From assembly GCA_025890175.1 (NCBI GenBank), contig JANPYM010000006.1, forward strand, positions 430,015 through 494,014: a stretch of DNA of 64,000 bases. The letters run 5' to 3'. The notes under the pieces were generated by a model that saw only the letters and a list, made by a program, of their open reading frames with translations, had not been told where the DNA came from and searched no databases. A program made the position numbers and the translations under genes. Of this stretch, positions 23,910 to 36,410 are shown piece after piece (within the stretch, counting starts at the first letter, position 1; each line of letters starts with the position of its first letter). Source of the stretch: Ciborinia camelliae. Taxonomy: Eukaryota; Ascomycota; Leotiomycetes; Helotiales; Sclerotiniaceae.

Positions 23910-25525
23910 ATGCGATTCACACCCTTACCCTCGACCCTCCTCCTTGGACTTGCCTTGTACATTGGAGTAGAAGGTGCAAGCTTGGAAGATAAAAAACCTA
24001 AGCCTGTAGACCCATGTACAATTTCATCGACGACCGGATCTTTCTTTGACCTTAGACCATTATCGATACAACCTCCGGAAGAAGGGAAGAAACCTGCCAA
24101 AAATGCGAAGACGGATAGTTGGCATGCGAGGGGATATGATTATAAAGGAAATTTCACATTGAACGTATGCGCACCAGTGGTAGAGGGGGTAAAAGATATT
24201 GTTGGATTGGATAAGAATTATTGGCAGAATGTGAGCGCTTTCTATGAGTTTGATGGAAAGAAGTATTCTGTAGGGTAAGTTATATCTATGTTGGATTATC
24301 TCGAAGAACAAGACTAAACAGTATGTGTCAGACAACAATCGGGGAATCTAACGCTTCGTGGAAGAAAGCTTGTTCTTGAGTATACCAATGGGTCACCGTG
24401 TGGAGGAAAGAACAAGAAAAGAAGCTGGGACGATGACGATGAGGATGATAAGGACGATAAATCAATACGTCGGAAATCTAGTATAATATCCTTCCACTGC
24501 GAGAAAGACCCACTCGCCACGGCATCCGCCTCATACGTAGGGACCGATCCGGAAGAATGCGCTTACTTCTTCGAAGTGCGCTCACAAGCTGCATGCGGAG
24601 GCTCCGAACCTGCAAAACAGACCGTCGGCCCTGGTGCTGTATTCGCCATCATAGGAGTTATTGCAATTATGGTATACTTCCTTGGTGGTGTCTTCTACCA
24701 ACGAAATGTTGCGCACGCAAGAGGGTGGCGACAATTGCCCAATTATAGCTTCTGGGCTGGCATAGGAAACTTTATAAAGGTGAGCGGGCAAAATTGTTTT
24801 TTGAGATCAAAGTACCAAGTTTTTCCCCGTGTAGCGTCCGTTAGGGATGGCACGGCCATTTTACCGACTATGGAGGTGAGGGGGATGTCGAGTCGCAGAT
24901 CGCAGAAGTCGTATATACGTTCCGAGTAATTCTTCCCTACGCGGAACACGAGTTCTCTCATGTGGGAGCACAAAGTCATTTATATACCAAAAATTGATTC
25001 GAGAGCGAGCGAGCGAACAGCGGCATTCAGCATAGCGGGGTTTTTTCGGTCTTCAGGCTGCATTTAGGATAGCATTCAACATTATAGCATACAAATACCC
25101 GGCGTTTCAATCAAAGAATATCACATTTTCCTTTTCCGCTATCTACCGCAATACAAACCCCCACAAGCGTGTCAAATTCAATCCAAGTCTATAATCACAT
25201 GTTGGCATATTTCCTTGTATTCCTTTCTTTCACAAATTCATTGATACGACCTAGGTATAGAACAAACCTTGACAAAAGCATAACTAACAGTATATCTTTC
25301 TTCGATCATAGGATATCTTCATCATCGCCACATCTTCTTGTTCAAGATGTTTGCCTACTCATCGTGGATATAGCGCTCTCAGTATCTCGGCAAATGGAAA
25401 TTCGGGAAGAGGTGGGAATGGAAGGGATAGGGGGGGCTAGTGCGAATGAAAGTGGGAGGAGAAATTCGGGAAGCGATGATGAGAATCGCTTGATTGATCA
25501 GTTGGATGAGGAATGGGACGATTAG
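23910..25525 (+). CDS. Mrl1-like mannose-6-phosphate-receptor-family sorting receptor
   Basis: Exons 23910-24274, 24332-24779 and 25312 onward join in phase. A signal peptide (LPSTLLLGLALYIGVEG) is followed by a lumenal MRH-type domain (SFFDLRPLSI, ARGYDYKGNFTLNVCAPVVE, LTLRGRKLVLEYTNGSPCGG, paired cysteines). One transmembrane helix follows near residues 240-262 (AVFAIIGVIAIMVYFLGGVFY), then a cytosolic tail. This is the fungal cation-dependent M6P-receptor/Mrl1 family, type I membrane proteins that help deliver hydrolases to the vacuole from Golgi or endosomes. The tail frame stops early at TAG 25438-25440 after G7 (25430-25436). One G fewer would restore the family-like acidic ending with ENRLIDQLDEEWDD, stopping at 25523-25525 for a protein of about 341 residues. 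The second intron is long (532 nt) but has a CTAAC branch site about 25 bases before its acceptor. Confidence 0.8.
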
Positions 25526-28203
25526 GGGGGTTTAGGGGTTGTGGGGGCGGGGGTGGGGTGTTGCTGTTTCGGGTGGGTGGGTGGATGGATGGGTGGAATG
25601 GACGGAATGAAATGAATTGAAATGAATTGAAATGGATATCTTGCACAGGGTTACTTACCAACGGGTTATAAAAAGTTGGCAAAAGAACAAGATGAGATGG
25701 TGTATACGGCGTTATGATGGATGATGGTTCTCGGCGAAGGATAGGGGGGAAATGAGGAATGGCGGAAAGGGGAACGGGGGGAAAGCGGGAAGGAAAATTA
25801 AATGAATATGATACGAATATGAATATGAAGGCTTTGGGCTGCTTTGGGCTTTGGGCTTTGGGATTTGATACTGTTAGATTATTCAATGGATTTGTTTTTT
25901 TTTTGCTTTTCCTTCTGGGGTTTTGAGGAGGCTTTGATATGAGTAGCGAATGAATGGATGGGTACAGGTGTATAGTAACAGTATCGCTTCTTTGGGATAG
26001 GAGTGGGCATCTTTTTCTTTTTCTTTATCCTTTGTCTTTTGTCTCTTTTTGGGGGGGGAGGGGCGGCGGATTTGAATACTATATACTATACTATATTATT
26101 TATTTTGACTAGGTTTAATTATTAATATTAAAACTTATTGGTTTCGGTGGTTTTGTGTTTGTATAGATAGGTAGGTAGGTATGTTTTGGATACTTATGAA
26201 ACGGTGAAAGGGAGAAAGGAAAGGAAAAGAAAGGGGTGAGAAATTAAAGATGAGAGATGGGAGATGGGATGGGAGATGAGATACGAGATATAAAAAGATT
26301 TAAGATATGAGATGAGATGAGATTAATATATCCAATATCCAGTATCCCGTATCCAGCAGGTACAATAAAGTAAACTTATATAAGAAAACCCCGTTACAAC
26401 TTGGACTTAGACTTACGAGACATTCAATCCCTCGATCTTAAGATATATGGATATAAGACACCTAGGTATATATATATATACACACTGTCCAGACCAACAG
26501 GCTTTTCGATGACGCGGAGTTTTGTGTGTGGAATGTAATGTAATGAATGTAATTCAGATTCCCGGTGAGCTTCTTCTCCTGCTTTTTCCTTATTTTTCTT
26601 TTCCATCTTTTCATCTTTTATATATAGATTCATAACATTCTCAAATCATAACAAATCAAATCAAACGGTATAAGATAAGATGTATCTAGAAAAAATAAGA
26701 CCTCGGGAATGGATTTAGAAACTAGGTATCTAGATACTGTAGTCGACACTGACTGATCTCTCTGCTTTTGAAGCGTTGCTTTAGGAACCGAAATCATCAT
26801 GAGAATTTTGTAAAGCCATGAACAGAAGCGACAGGAAGTAACAATTACATCTGCCTTGAAATGGTACACAATCAAGACAACCCAAGAATGATACTCGAAC
26901 TTCTCGAGACATTTAAAAGACTCACCGGGAAAAAAAGATTACCGATAATGTTAACTATTGTCAAGTGATACCATTTCACGCGTTTCAAATCTGAAGGGCT
27001 CTTGGTTTTATCGATTTGCTCGTGCCAGCGGCAGACAAGGGGAAATCAACATGCGTTGTCACAAGTGACTCTGGAGCGTTCACGACTTTATTTCTGAATA
27101 AGCTAACCTTCCTTTACTTACTCAACGAATAGATAGTTGGAAATACTCAAATATCGCCATGACATGTCCTAGTCTTTCTCTCCCAGTGTAGTAAGCTTGA
27201 GATAACTTATAAGATACAGATTCATATTCTGGTAGAATAGTAGAATCCCAAAAATTATTTATCGCGGTCTGATATACACTGAGAGATGATTTGAAAGGGG
27301 TTGGTTCGGCATTGCTTGGGAGAGGATAAATATTCGACGGGCGGGTTGACGTTCTGGGGGTTAGTACCATTCCAGGGCAAAGATATCTGGACATATTGGC
27401 CATAACTTTCTATCAATCGAGTGAACGCTATGATATGCCACTTCCCTTCCGCCGCCATATTTTGCTCCTTAACCTTATCTGCGAGCTGTGAGATCGACGC
27501 ATGGGACGAACCTTTAAAAAAGTATCCATATGCATCTGTTTCCGCAAAAGACCCAGATGCCGACACACCCACGATACCATCCCCATTTATAGCCGAGCCA
27601 AAAGATAGTGAATGTTCCGTTGACTGTCAATTGAAGATCTCCAAAAGTCCGCAGTTACAGACTAATCAATAAATATATTGCAACCTTCAACTCCTATAAA
27701 CTAGAAGCGATAAAATCCAAGTGAAAACAAAACGTCAAAATTGGAAGAAGAGAACAGAGAGAGGAAAAAATGTATGAATGAGACCTTGAAACTTTGTAGG
27801 TATATGCTGAATATAGCCTTGATGTCTCCTTCAAAAGAAGGACTATGACGCGGGACATGGAAAAAGCACAGAAGGAATGAATAGATTGCCAATATCCCCA
27901 CAGTTTTCAGACCTGAAATGAACATCAAGGATCAGATAGCCCTTGAGATCCGACAATGAAATTTTGATGACCATTCTCCAAAAGGTGCAATCAGACCCGA
28001 GCTGTATGCAAAATTATACATATTTAAAGAAGCCCCAAGGCGGCGTTTAAACCCTGGCAGCACATAAAACTTCACATTGTAAAGATTAGTAGTGTAGATA
28101 GTATCGGTTTTAAGCTCATTTCAGCCACAGATGATAATAGGGTGACAGTGATAGAAAATATGAGAACTTCACAATGTCAGCCCCGTCAGTATTGCACCTT
28201 AAC
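25526..28203. other. Intergenic, mostly low-complexity DNA
   Basis: G/T-rich and GATGAGAT-type repeats (about 25530-26340) downstream of the receptor gene, then AT-rich DNA. The only protein-like stretch is the minus-strand frame at 27255-27634. Otherwise nothing is recognised. Confidence 0.45.
27255..27634 (-). CDS. Possible exon of an unknown protein
   Basis: A minus-strand frame of about 125 residues begins after a plausible acceptor (TTGACAG) near 27635. It reads as ordinary protein: NGDGIVGVSASGSFAET, GYFFKGSSHASISQLADK, KWHIIAFTRLIESYGQY. It ends at 27255. I find no clear first exon. A hydrophobic frame near 27860-27928 (FISGLKTVGILAIYSFLL) could supply a signal peptide, but I cannot splice it convincingly. 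Family unknown; it may be a remnant. Confidence 0.25.
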
Positions 28204-30505
28204 TTAGGTTTTCATCTTCTTAAAATGACCGTCAAGAGTCGCTTGACCCCTTTCTTTTTTCCTCTTTTGTCCAGCTACTTCATTCCTCTTGTTATCATCT
28301 CCAGTTCGCGCCGCGCCTTTTTCATCCCCCTCAACTGCCGCATCTTCATCTCCCACCTCATCACCACCCTCAACCTCACCCTTATCATCCTCCACTCCGC
28401 TTAGCCCCTCATCGTCCTCTCCAAAGAGTTCCCTCCAAGTCCCATTCTTTACCCTCTCATCATTTCCATATAATCCCACATCATAAGCCTTCTTCATCGC
28501 CTTCAAACAAACCGTCCTCCTCTCCCCAAAATCAAACATCGGCTTTGGGTAGAATCCCTCCTTTTTCCCATCCATTCCATCTCCATCAATCCTAACCCCT
28601 GCCTTCAGTAACTCCCCCTTTGACGCCTTCCACGGCTCATATATGAACTTCTTGTCCACCCCTTTCAACTCCGGTACATACCTCCTCACAAACTTCCCCT
28701 CAGGATCCCAATTCTTCCCAAAAGCAATGGGACTATACATCCTGTAATACATATGATAAAATGCGGTGCAACTTAACCATTGCCAATTCCCCACATTTGC
28801 ACACGTCTCATGATCTAACAACAACTCTTCGAAAACCTCGGCTCCTCGCTCCCATGATATATAACAGCCGCCTCGAGTGAGAAAACATGCTACAGCATGT
28901 CGGCCTAAATGATGGATCCAGCCTTCTTGGCGTAATTGTCGCATTAATGCATCGATAAAGGGAAATCCGGTGAGACCATGTGTCCAGCGATAAAGCCATT
29001 TTTCTTGGACTAGAACATCTGAGAGTCAGTATTTGCCCTTTAAAAGGCTTTTGTGGGAGATTGGTCAATTAAAGTTGTGCTGGGAAGTGAAGAGAATGCA
29101 GAAGATGAAACATCCATATAGACTGGGTCATCGGGGAGTGCTATATGATAAAAATGATTAAGCTCACGTGAGAAATTGGGACTTGGAAATCCGGATGAGG
29201 TTTCCGAAAGAACAGGGTCGCGGAGATGCCAGGGAATGAATCTACAATGGGCGTTCCCAACTGTCTGAGCAAATTCGTAACCAATAGCAGCTTGGGCGCC
29301 AAAGTACATATCTCTAAATAACAATTGTCCCTCTAGGGAAACAGGTGGCTGGGATGCCTTCCCTTTGTATTTTGTGACGAGATCTTTTACTTTCCAGTAG
29401 AATTCTCGAATAGATAGCGATCCAAAGTGCAAATGAGGAGAAAGTAACGTAGTAGCTTGCGGTTCGAAATCCGTGGGTGCAGTTTTTGGTTTTTCGAATT
29501 TAGCTATATAATCCTCATTTTCAATGAGTTTATTAAGTGTCTCTAGAGCTTTCGTTTCACCTCCTCGATGAGGTGTTGTAGCTGCGGGAAATCCCAATTC
29601 TTCCAATGTCGGAACCGCAAAATCATCATTCGGTCCAGCGATATTTAAGTAGGATTTATCCCCATCACCATCCTTCCGTGAGCCACTATTCAAATCTGGA
29701 TTTGTTACTGGGAACTCTTGTTCAAATTCTAGCCCCGTATTTCCAGGATTGGGAATTGAAGTTGGGGCAGAGATTGGTCTTGGAATTTTCCCAATTTTGG
29801 GGCCAAGTGTTCGGACAGTACTTATACTCATAGTAGGCTTTCCACCATTTTGAGCGACTAATTCATCACTATCCCATAAAGTTCTTCCAGATCGGATAAT
29901 TACCTCGACGCCTGCCTCTCTTGCAGCCTGCATAGCAGTCAGTAATGACCTATCAAGGAAATATTTCAAAAATAACGCGGTTTCAGACAAAAAAAAAGAG
30001 AATGTTTAAGAAAAAGGAAAAGTAGGATTTAAGATTGGGGAAATAGAAATAAGTATGAAAGCAATATAAAATTGTGAACAAATTACAAACCTTCATGACA
30101 CTTTCGTCGCGAGAACGAGCGTAAGCATCAGTATCTTTTTCGAATACCAGATGTGTTACATTCCACGCTTTAAAGAGTTTGGGGAACAAAGTTTGAGGCG
30201 CTTCACGAAGCAGAAAAAGTTTGGATCGTGGGTTCATTTTGGTGATGGATCTTGAAAGATCATTTTGGCAATCCAGACTTTTTGGTCATTAACCTCAGAT
30301 ATTGTGTAGAGAAGGCTCAGGGTGTAGGTACTTACAGGAATTGCCAACGATTGACTCCTACTCGAGCCCGATATACATAATGGGGATCCCAAGTCCATAT
30401 TGGCCAGAACGCTTCTGGGTCAAGTTTGAGAGCTGCATCTAGAGCAGGCGAATCATGAAGGCGCAGGTCCGTTCGAAACCAATATATTACTCGTGGTTTT
30501 GGCAT
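28204..30505 (-). CDS. (6-4) DNA photolyase / animal-type cryptochrome family
   Basis: Four exons (30505-30336, 30277-30091, 29927-29168, 29009-28204) give 640 residues. The N-terminal antenna-binding fold starts VIYWFRTDLRLHDSPALDAA. The FAD-binding helical domain has FGSLSIREFYWK, FPFIDALMRQLRQEGWIHHL and NWQWLSCTAFY. His406 and His410 in HHLGRHAVACFL match the two histidines needed for (6-4) photoproduct repair, so repair activity is likely. The enzyme uses blue light and reduced FAD to reverse UV (6-4) lesions and would act in the nucleus. An acidic tail of about 80 residues follows, then a basic patch (GQKRKKERG) usable as an NLS, and QATLDGHF near the end. An in-frame ATG 57 bases upstream (30562) would add 19 residues; the downstream one fits the family better. 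Confidence 0.9.
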
Positions 30506-31105
30506 AGTGAGATTCGATACAGATTTTCTGTTTATTGGTAAGTAAGAGTTTTCAGATACCAAAATATGGTCGTGGTTTAGAAATACCTAATGTTGCATCG
30601 TTCTAGTATTCGTGACATCGAAGGCTGATGAAAGGAAAGAAGTCATCATGTCAGAAATTTGTACCTGACTTTTAGCCAAACTCTATTAAGGAACTAGCCT
30701 TGATCCCCGTGCCCGCTGGTTAGTTCGGGTAGTCTAGTCCCAATCAAGCGATATAGGAATTTCCATTGGTGAAGACACAGTGGAATCATTGGAATGTAAA
30801 TGTTTTATTTGTTATACTTGTCTTTTTGGTTGGGAAGAGAAATATTGCATTCCCAATAGATAACCTATGAAACCCCTTTGTATTTATTTTTGAAAAGTTA
30901 TAAATAAGTCTTTGACTCTAAGTACATTTTGGCACCAGAGAGAAAGCCATGATTGAATGTAAGATTAATAAAGTTTATTGTATCAAAAGGATGCATTGTT
31001 GTATGTAGTCTGGACTATGGAAAACAATGCCTCGATCATTCCAAGAATCCACCCTCAACCTCACGTATTTACATATCATCCTGCAATCTCGCATCGAAGA
31101 ATCCC
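30506..31105. other. Intergenic between photolyase and beta-glucosidase
   Basis: Upstream of the photolyase start and downstream of the GH3 stop. AT-rich, no believable frame. It probably holds the photolyase promoter; I could not assign a light-response element. Confidence 0.5.
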
Positions 31106-34100
31106 TTAAACCACAGGCGGAGTTCTACCAGAACTACATGCGCCGCTGATACTTTCACAGGCCAAGGTCAAATTTCCTGAACTATCTCCTACCCAAAACA
31201 AAAATGGCTTCGTCGTAGAGACCGGAATAACCCAGTTCTGTTTCGTTACATCCCAAACACTGATATCCTTCCGGGTAACCACGAGCGATACAACCTGTGT
31301 TCCACCTGGCAGAAGCGTGTCCGTCTTAGCATAATCACGTAGCTGGATGATGGGGGTATCAAAGGGGGAATCGGAGGGATATTGAACATAGAGCTGGGCG
31401 ACGGATTTACCGGCCACGAGACCAGTGTTGGTCACTGTGACGGAAAGGGTGAACATAGTATCCCAAAGCGCGGGGTTTCCACCCTGGCTTCCACCAGATG
31501 GAGGGTCGGGTTTGGAAACATTGGTATACCCAGTGGGATAGACGAAATTACCTGGGGTAATGCTTGAGGGATTTTTGAGGTATGGGTAGAGATATCGCGA
31601 TATAGCAGAGAAACCTGCTGGCCATGCGACTTCAGACGCTGGAGGAATGGCCATGCTATATACTGGGGTTGTGGCTTTAGCTGCTCGGGCCGGAGGAACT
31701 GATGTGAGTGCATTGCTGGCTGCGAGAGTAGCCGCACGCGAGAATGTGGTGTAGGAAAGCCCGTGGCCGAATGGGAAGCGAGGGCTGATGGCATGTTTGT
31801 TGAGATATCGATAATCGATATACAAACCTTCAGAAAAAGTATCCTGAACCTGGAAAAGTTCAAACCCAACAAGACTAACGGAGGATGGATAGTTACTTTC
31901 TGAAACAGGAATAGAATAAGGTAAATGTCCACTAGGCGAGTATTCACCGAAAAGAATATCTGTTAATGAATTTCCAGCTTCTTGGCCCGGTAGATGGGCG
32001 AAGAGTACTGCTTTGACCGAGGGAAGATCTATCCAGCCCTCAACAAGAATAGGCCCTACTGTATGAACAACTACAACTACGGTGGAGTATTTCGCCGCGG
32101 CTGCTTTAACAAGTGCATCGCCATTGTGCCATGCATAGAGTCCTGACGATGAACGATCTCCATCGTTTCCTTCCACGGTTATCGAATTCTCTCCAGAATC
32201 ACTGTTAATAAAGACGATGGCAATATCCCCAGGAAGAGCAGTCAAACCGGATGGAAAGCTATCACTGCTTGATTCATATACATTGGAAGCTTTACGCTTA
32301 ATCGCATCGATGGGTGCATCAAGATAAGGATAATTGGCAGTGCCTATAAGCTTGAGTTAGTTTATTCCATCACTGAATGACTTGGAATAATGTGTCTGGT
32401 ACCTGAGCCCCACCCCATTCCGAGAATACCAGTATCACAACCTCTTTGATTGCAAGCATTGGGCCCAGCAGCATTGTTTGCGGAATCGGAACCAAAAACT
32501 TTCAAAGCCGCCGAGGTTGAGAGTGGTAGTGTATTATTGACATTTTTCAAAAGGGTGATTGCCTCTCTCGAGATGTTTTGAGCAATGACAGCATGATTGG
32601 ACTGAACATTTACATGTGAATTCACCGTACATGTTGGAGAAATCAATGCTGCTGGATAACATGGTCCAGTAGTGTCCAATGTATTGGCGGAGAAATTTGG
32701 TGGTGGGAAGCTCTTGTCTTGTCCAAGTTGGTACCTATCTTCGTCAGCAAGACGTCCAGTCACTCATTACTATCTTAAGAAGTATTTCGTGCATCATTCA
32801 ACCATTGAAAGACTGTATATCTCATCTCCAAAGAGGTCTGTCAGATGAGTAGTCGCATATGTCTCGAGTTGGAGCCATTCTTAGGGGAATATTTCTTCAA
32901 ACGAATACTCACCATGTTGCAACAATTCGGGTAACCATGTCATTCAATCGATCGACTGGAACAGTTCCATTCAAAATAGCAGTTGACAGTTCATAGGCCC
33001 AATATGCTTCGCCAAGGAAAGGGATTCTCCCATCCCCAGGCATGGCCATATCGAGACCGGCAAGAGCAGATGATACACCACCGATTTGAGCCGCCCAATC
33101 TGTCATGACCTGTTACTTGTTAGAAACTACTTGGTACATCGATAGATGGACTCTTACTAGGCCTTGGAATCCAAGTTCGTCTTTAAGTAAGTTATTAATC
33201 AGGTATGAGTTTTGACTTGCCGCGCTTCCGTTGACCTTACTATATCAGTACAATGCGTCTGGAGGGTTCTACGAAGCTGTAACTATAGATTTGACTTCCA
33301 GTTTAAAGGACTATCTGGCGATAACATAGAAAATTTTGAATATCTACTTCCAGGGCTTCTCGTTGAACGATTGATATACTTGACTTAGTATCTCATGTTT
33401 CATCTTCAACCTCCTAGCGGAAAGATTCATTGTTGCAACCATGAGAAACATGTACTTACTTCATTGTAACTTGTCATAACAGCTCCGACACCAGCTCTAA
33501 TGCCTTCCGCGAAGGGCCACATATACAACTCATGGAGCGTTCTGAAAATCAGTCTTGGCAATATCGTATTGAGGGTGATAAATACCTATCATCGATATTA
33601 CTACTAAGAGCTCTCATCAAGCCATGTGGAATGATATCCATTCGGAATGCTTCTTGTTCGTTTCCAATGAAATGCTTAATAGTTGCTACCACCCCATTGG
33701 CTTGAATTCCATTGATTGTTTGGGCAGCGCCTACTCCTTGGAGAACAGGATCTAGATTTTGCCAGTTTTTTAACGTTGAATCTGAAACCAGACTTTTGGT
33801 CAGCTCTTACCTGCACCGAATCCCTCCCAATTTCGACCACCTCGAGGTTTCCTTCCGATCGGACCTAAAGATGATCAGTAAATCCGTCGCGGCTGATTCC
33901 CAGCTCAAAGAACATTTTGTGAATTAGAGCAATTCCAAATATTTGTCATACATACCAACTGTGGGACCTAACAGAATATTGACCCCCTTTCCTCGTGCTT
34001 CTGCGCCTAACGCAAGACCTCTTTGGTAAGCTAAATCTTTGCTCCAGGTCGCCCCAGTTGTAATACCAGCGGGGAAGGCGGTATTTCCGTCAGTCGCAGC

Positions 34101-34475
34101 TATACCAAGGGCCGAGTCTTGCAAGCAAAGGGAGGGAATCCCGAATCTTAGTGCAGAGCCTGTATTACCAACGCATCTTCCCATGAGCTCTCCAATTCCA
34201 GTCGTGAGATTGACCTTTTCCGCTAATGACATTTGTGCCACTACAGTTTCTGCCTTTGCATAAGCTGCCGTCCAGTTACCAACCCAACCACCTTTCGGTG
34301 AAGGGTAATATGGAGCAGCAGCATATCCCGCAGGAACCGAATTTCTTCTCAAGATTGTTTCCTCGCTAGAGGGAGGAATGGGCGGAGCCTTATGTATAAA
34401 TGAAGGTAGCCTAGCCTGACCAAACCCCAATAGTGAAAAAGAGAAAATCAAGAAGATGACTTTGATTAGTGACAT
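31106..34475 (-). CDS. Secreted GH3 beta-glucosidase
   Basis: Eight exons (34475-33956, 33864-33811, 33751-33586, 33541-33460, 33235-33158, 33109-32913, 32734-32403, 32343-31106) sum to 888 residues with every phase matching. A signal peptide ([16 protein letters not shown]) opens the protein. The GH3 barrel shows [32 protein letters not shown] and VMTDW, where Asp304 is the expected nucleophile. The alpha/beta sandwich domain shows AITLLKN and [18 protein letters not shown]. The C-terminal fibronectin-III-like domain shows [12 protein letters not shown] and VTVTNTG. Several NxT/NxS sites fit secretion. It should release glucose from cello-oligosaccharides or similar beta-glucosides during plant cell-wall use. 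A second in-frame ATG upstream (34547) would precede the signal peptide, so 34475 is chosen. Codon use and introns look native. Confidence 0.92.
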
Positions 34476-35274
34476 CGCAAGGATGCTGCAACTTGGAAAA
34501 GCAGAAACTGGCCGAATAATTCCTCTAGCACTAGGTCCTAAGTTCAAATTGATGGGCGGGAGGGTTCAATGATGTAGAAAAATTAGGCGATGGAAATAAC
34601 GTATGCATGCCCACCAAAGACAAATTCTCTAGGTGAGGTAACTGCAGTCAAGATGGGTAAAAAGAAAGAAGCTTGTGATATTTGAATCCCGAGGTACATA
34701 TCAACCATGATCGTGTGTGCTGCATCATGTAGGGATGAGCAAAATTCAATTACATAGAGCAAAGTAACCTACCTAGCTTGCATTGTTTTATGTGATAATC
34801 TAACTCGTATGATTATACCTACCTATTACATGTTTTACAGTAGTAGGTTTAGGTGATAGGAGCACGTTATTGGTTCAATCGAGTAGAGTTTTCTTCTCAT
34901 GAATTTTTAATACTATGATGTGACCAAATGAGGTGAGTACCTACCTATAGAGGACATCTAATTGACTAGTTGGAATCTACAAGTGAAGAACACTTGAAGA
35001 ACACTTGTAGATGGAATCATACCCACAAATGACAAGGAACTAGGCCTAAATAAGAAAAGAACTACTAGGTACCCCGCGAATGACCTAGCAGGTGTCAGTG
35101 GTGGGGATTTCCATCACATATAATTTTTAAATTAATAGTACCTACCTACCTACCTACCTACCTAGGTAGGTAATTGCTAGTAAAGAAAAAGTCAAAACCG
35201 TCAAATTGAATTTCGAGACAACTTTAAGAAATTATATTGGTTGAAAAATTTATATAGAAATAAAGCAGATAATA
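34476..35274. other. Intergenic with ACCT/AGGT cruciform-prone repeat
   Basis: Upstream region of the beta-glucosidase. An (ACCT)n run meeting AGGTAGGT at about 35140-35173 is palindromic at its junction (CCTACCTAGGTAGG) and could extrude a hairpin. Further AGGT/ACCT pairs occur near 34770-34850 and 34937-34947. Confidence 0.6.
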
Positions 35275-35872
35275 ATGAAACTCTACCTTAGGTACTATGA
35301 CCTGCCCCTATCATTTAAGAGACATGTTTCGCATTGGTGGGATTCACTTTCTGTGGATGAAACAGGTAGTGCAAGTTTAGAAACGACGAGATTAAAGCTT
35401 TCAAAGATCATGGAAACGTTGGGCGGAGACAGATCCTTTCCTTTCCTGTCCTGGGATGAGATTAGGAATAATCCAACCAGTATAATAATTGTGAGCTTCA
35501 GCTGGGCTTGTGCTACAATTGTCGGCAAGACAATTTTACCCACCTCCTTAATGTCTTTATCCGGTCTTTGGGTTTTCCCCCTGGCGCCCCAATTCAATTA
35601 TGCAGCCTTTATCCGGATACCCCAGGTGGTGGGAATACTTTCAACGTTTTGGAGCGTACCACCTCCCTAGAATATCATCCAAGATGTATAGAGATCATCT
35701 GGCATTCGTGCAAGGGCATGGATATAGCCCTATCGAGCTCTGCATTGTAAATTGTACACTTTTTGACGTTCTTGACGATGCCGTACTTCCCCAGGTAACA
35801 TGTCTTGGTAGCATTCGTCGAATGAAGGATGGAAGAATTGGCCACTTGATCTCAATCTTCAACTCGGAGTAA
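35275..35872 (+). CDS. Small hypothetical protein, two frames, unresolved
   Basis: Two protein-like frames lie in sequence. The first from ATG 35275 reads DLPLSFKRHVSHWWDSL and KIMETLGGDRSFPFLSWDE. The second, at about 35600-35794, reads SGYPRWWEYFQRFGAYHLP and SPIELCIVNCTLFDVLDD, ending before a GTAACA-type donor or at the stop at 35872. Joining needs an intron or a frameshift near 35480-35600 that I could not fix. Family unknown. It could be a leotiomycete orphan or a decayed gene. Confidence 0.35.
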
Positions 35873-36410
35873 CGCCGCTCTTAACATGTATGAGAGCTTG
35901 GTCTGTATACCTACCTAGTATGTATTTTATGTATAGCATGACATGAAAGGGAAAGCTAAGATCCAGAGAAGCCGGCCAACCAATACAACAATGTTGCGTA
36001 CTGCTGAGTTCATCAATGGAGAAATCAGCAACAAAGTGGAAATTGCTCCCATTCATAGGTACTTATATTATGCCATCTATTATTGGTAGACGTGAGAGAG
36101 CATGAGGAAATGGAAATATATACTATGTCAAGGGACTCGGGGATAGGAACTTCCGATCGCCCTGGGAGTCCCTGAATCACGTGACACCTATTCTCGTCTG
36201 TTCCAATGTAGAATCTGGTTACCTAAGGCGACAGAAGTGTCAACGGGCCTAAATACTTAAGAAGTCGCGATAACTTCTTCAGAAAAATCTTAACTTTCGC
36301 GCCATCGATTCCCTTGTGACACAACTAAAGCCTACTCGATTATTCATCAAACTACACACCTCGCTCGTTCTATCAATACCTACTTTGCTATTCGAATACC
36401 TCTTTTGAAA
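35873..36410. other. EB1 upstream region
   Basis: Contains AATCACGTGACACC near 36177, an E-box/CACGTG palindrome, and pyrimidine-rich DNA just before the EB1 start codon. No reading frame of note. Confidence 0.45.
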
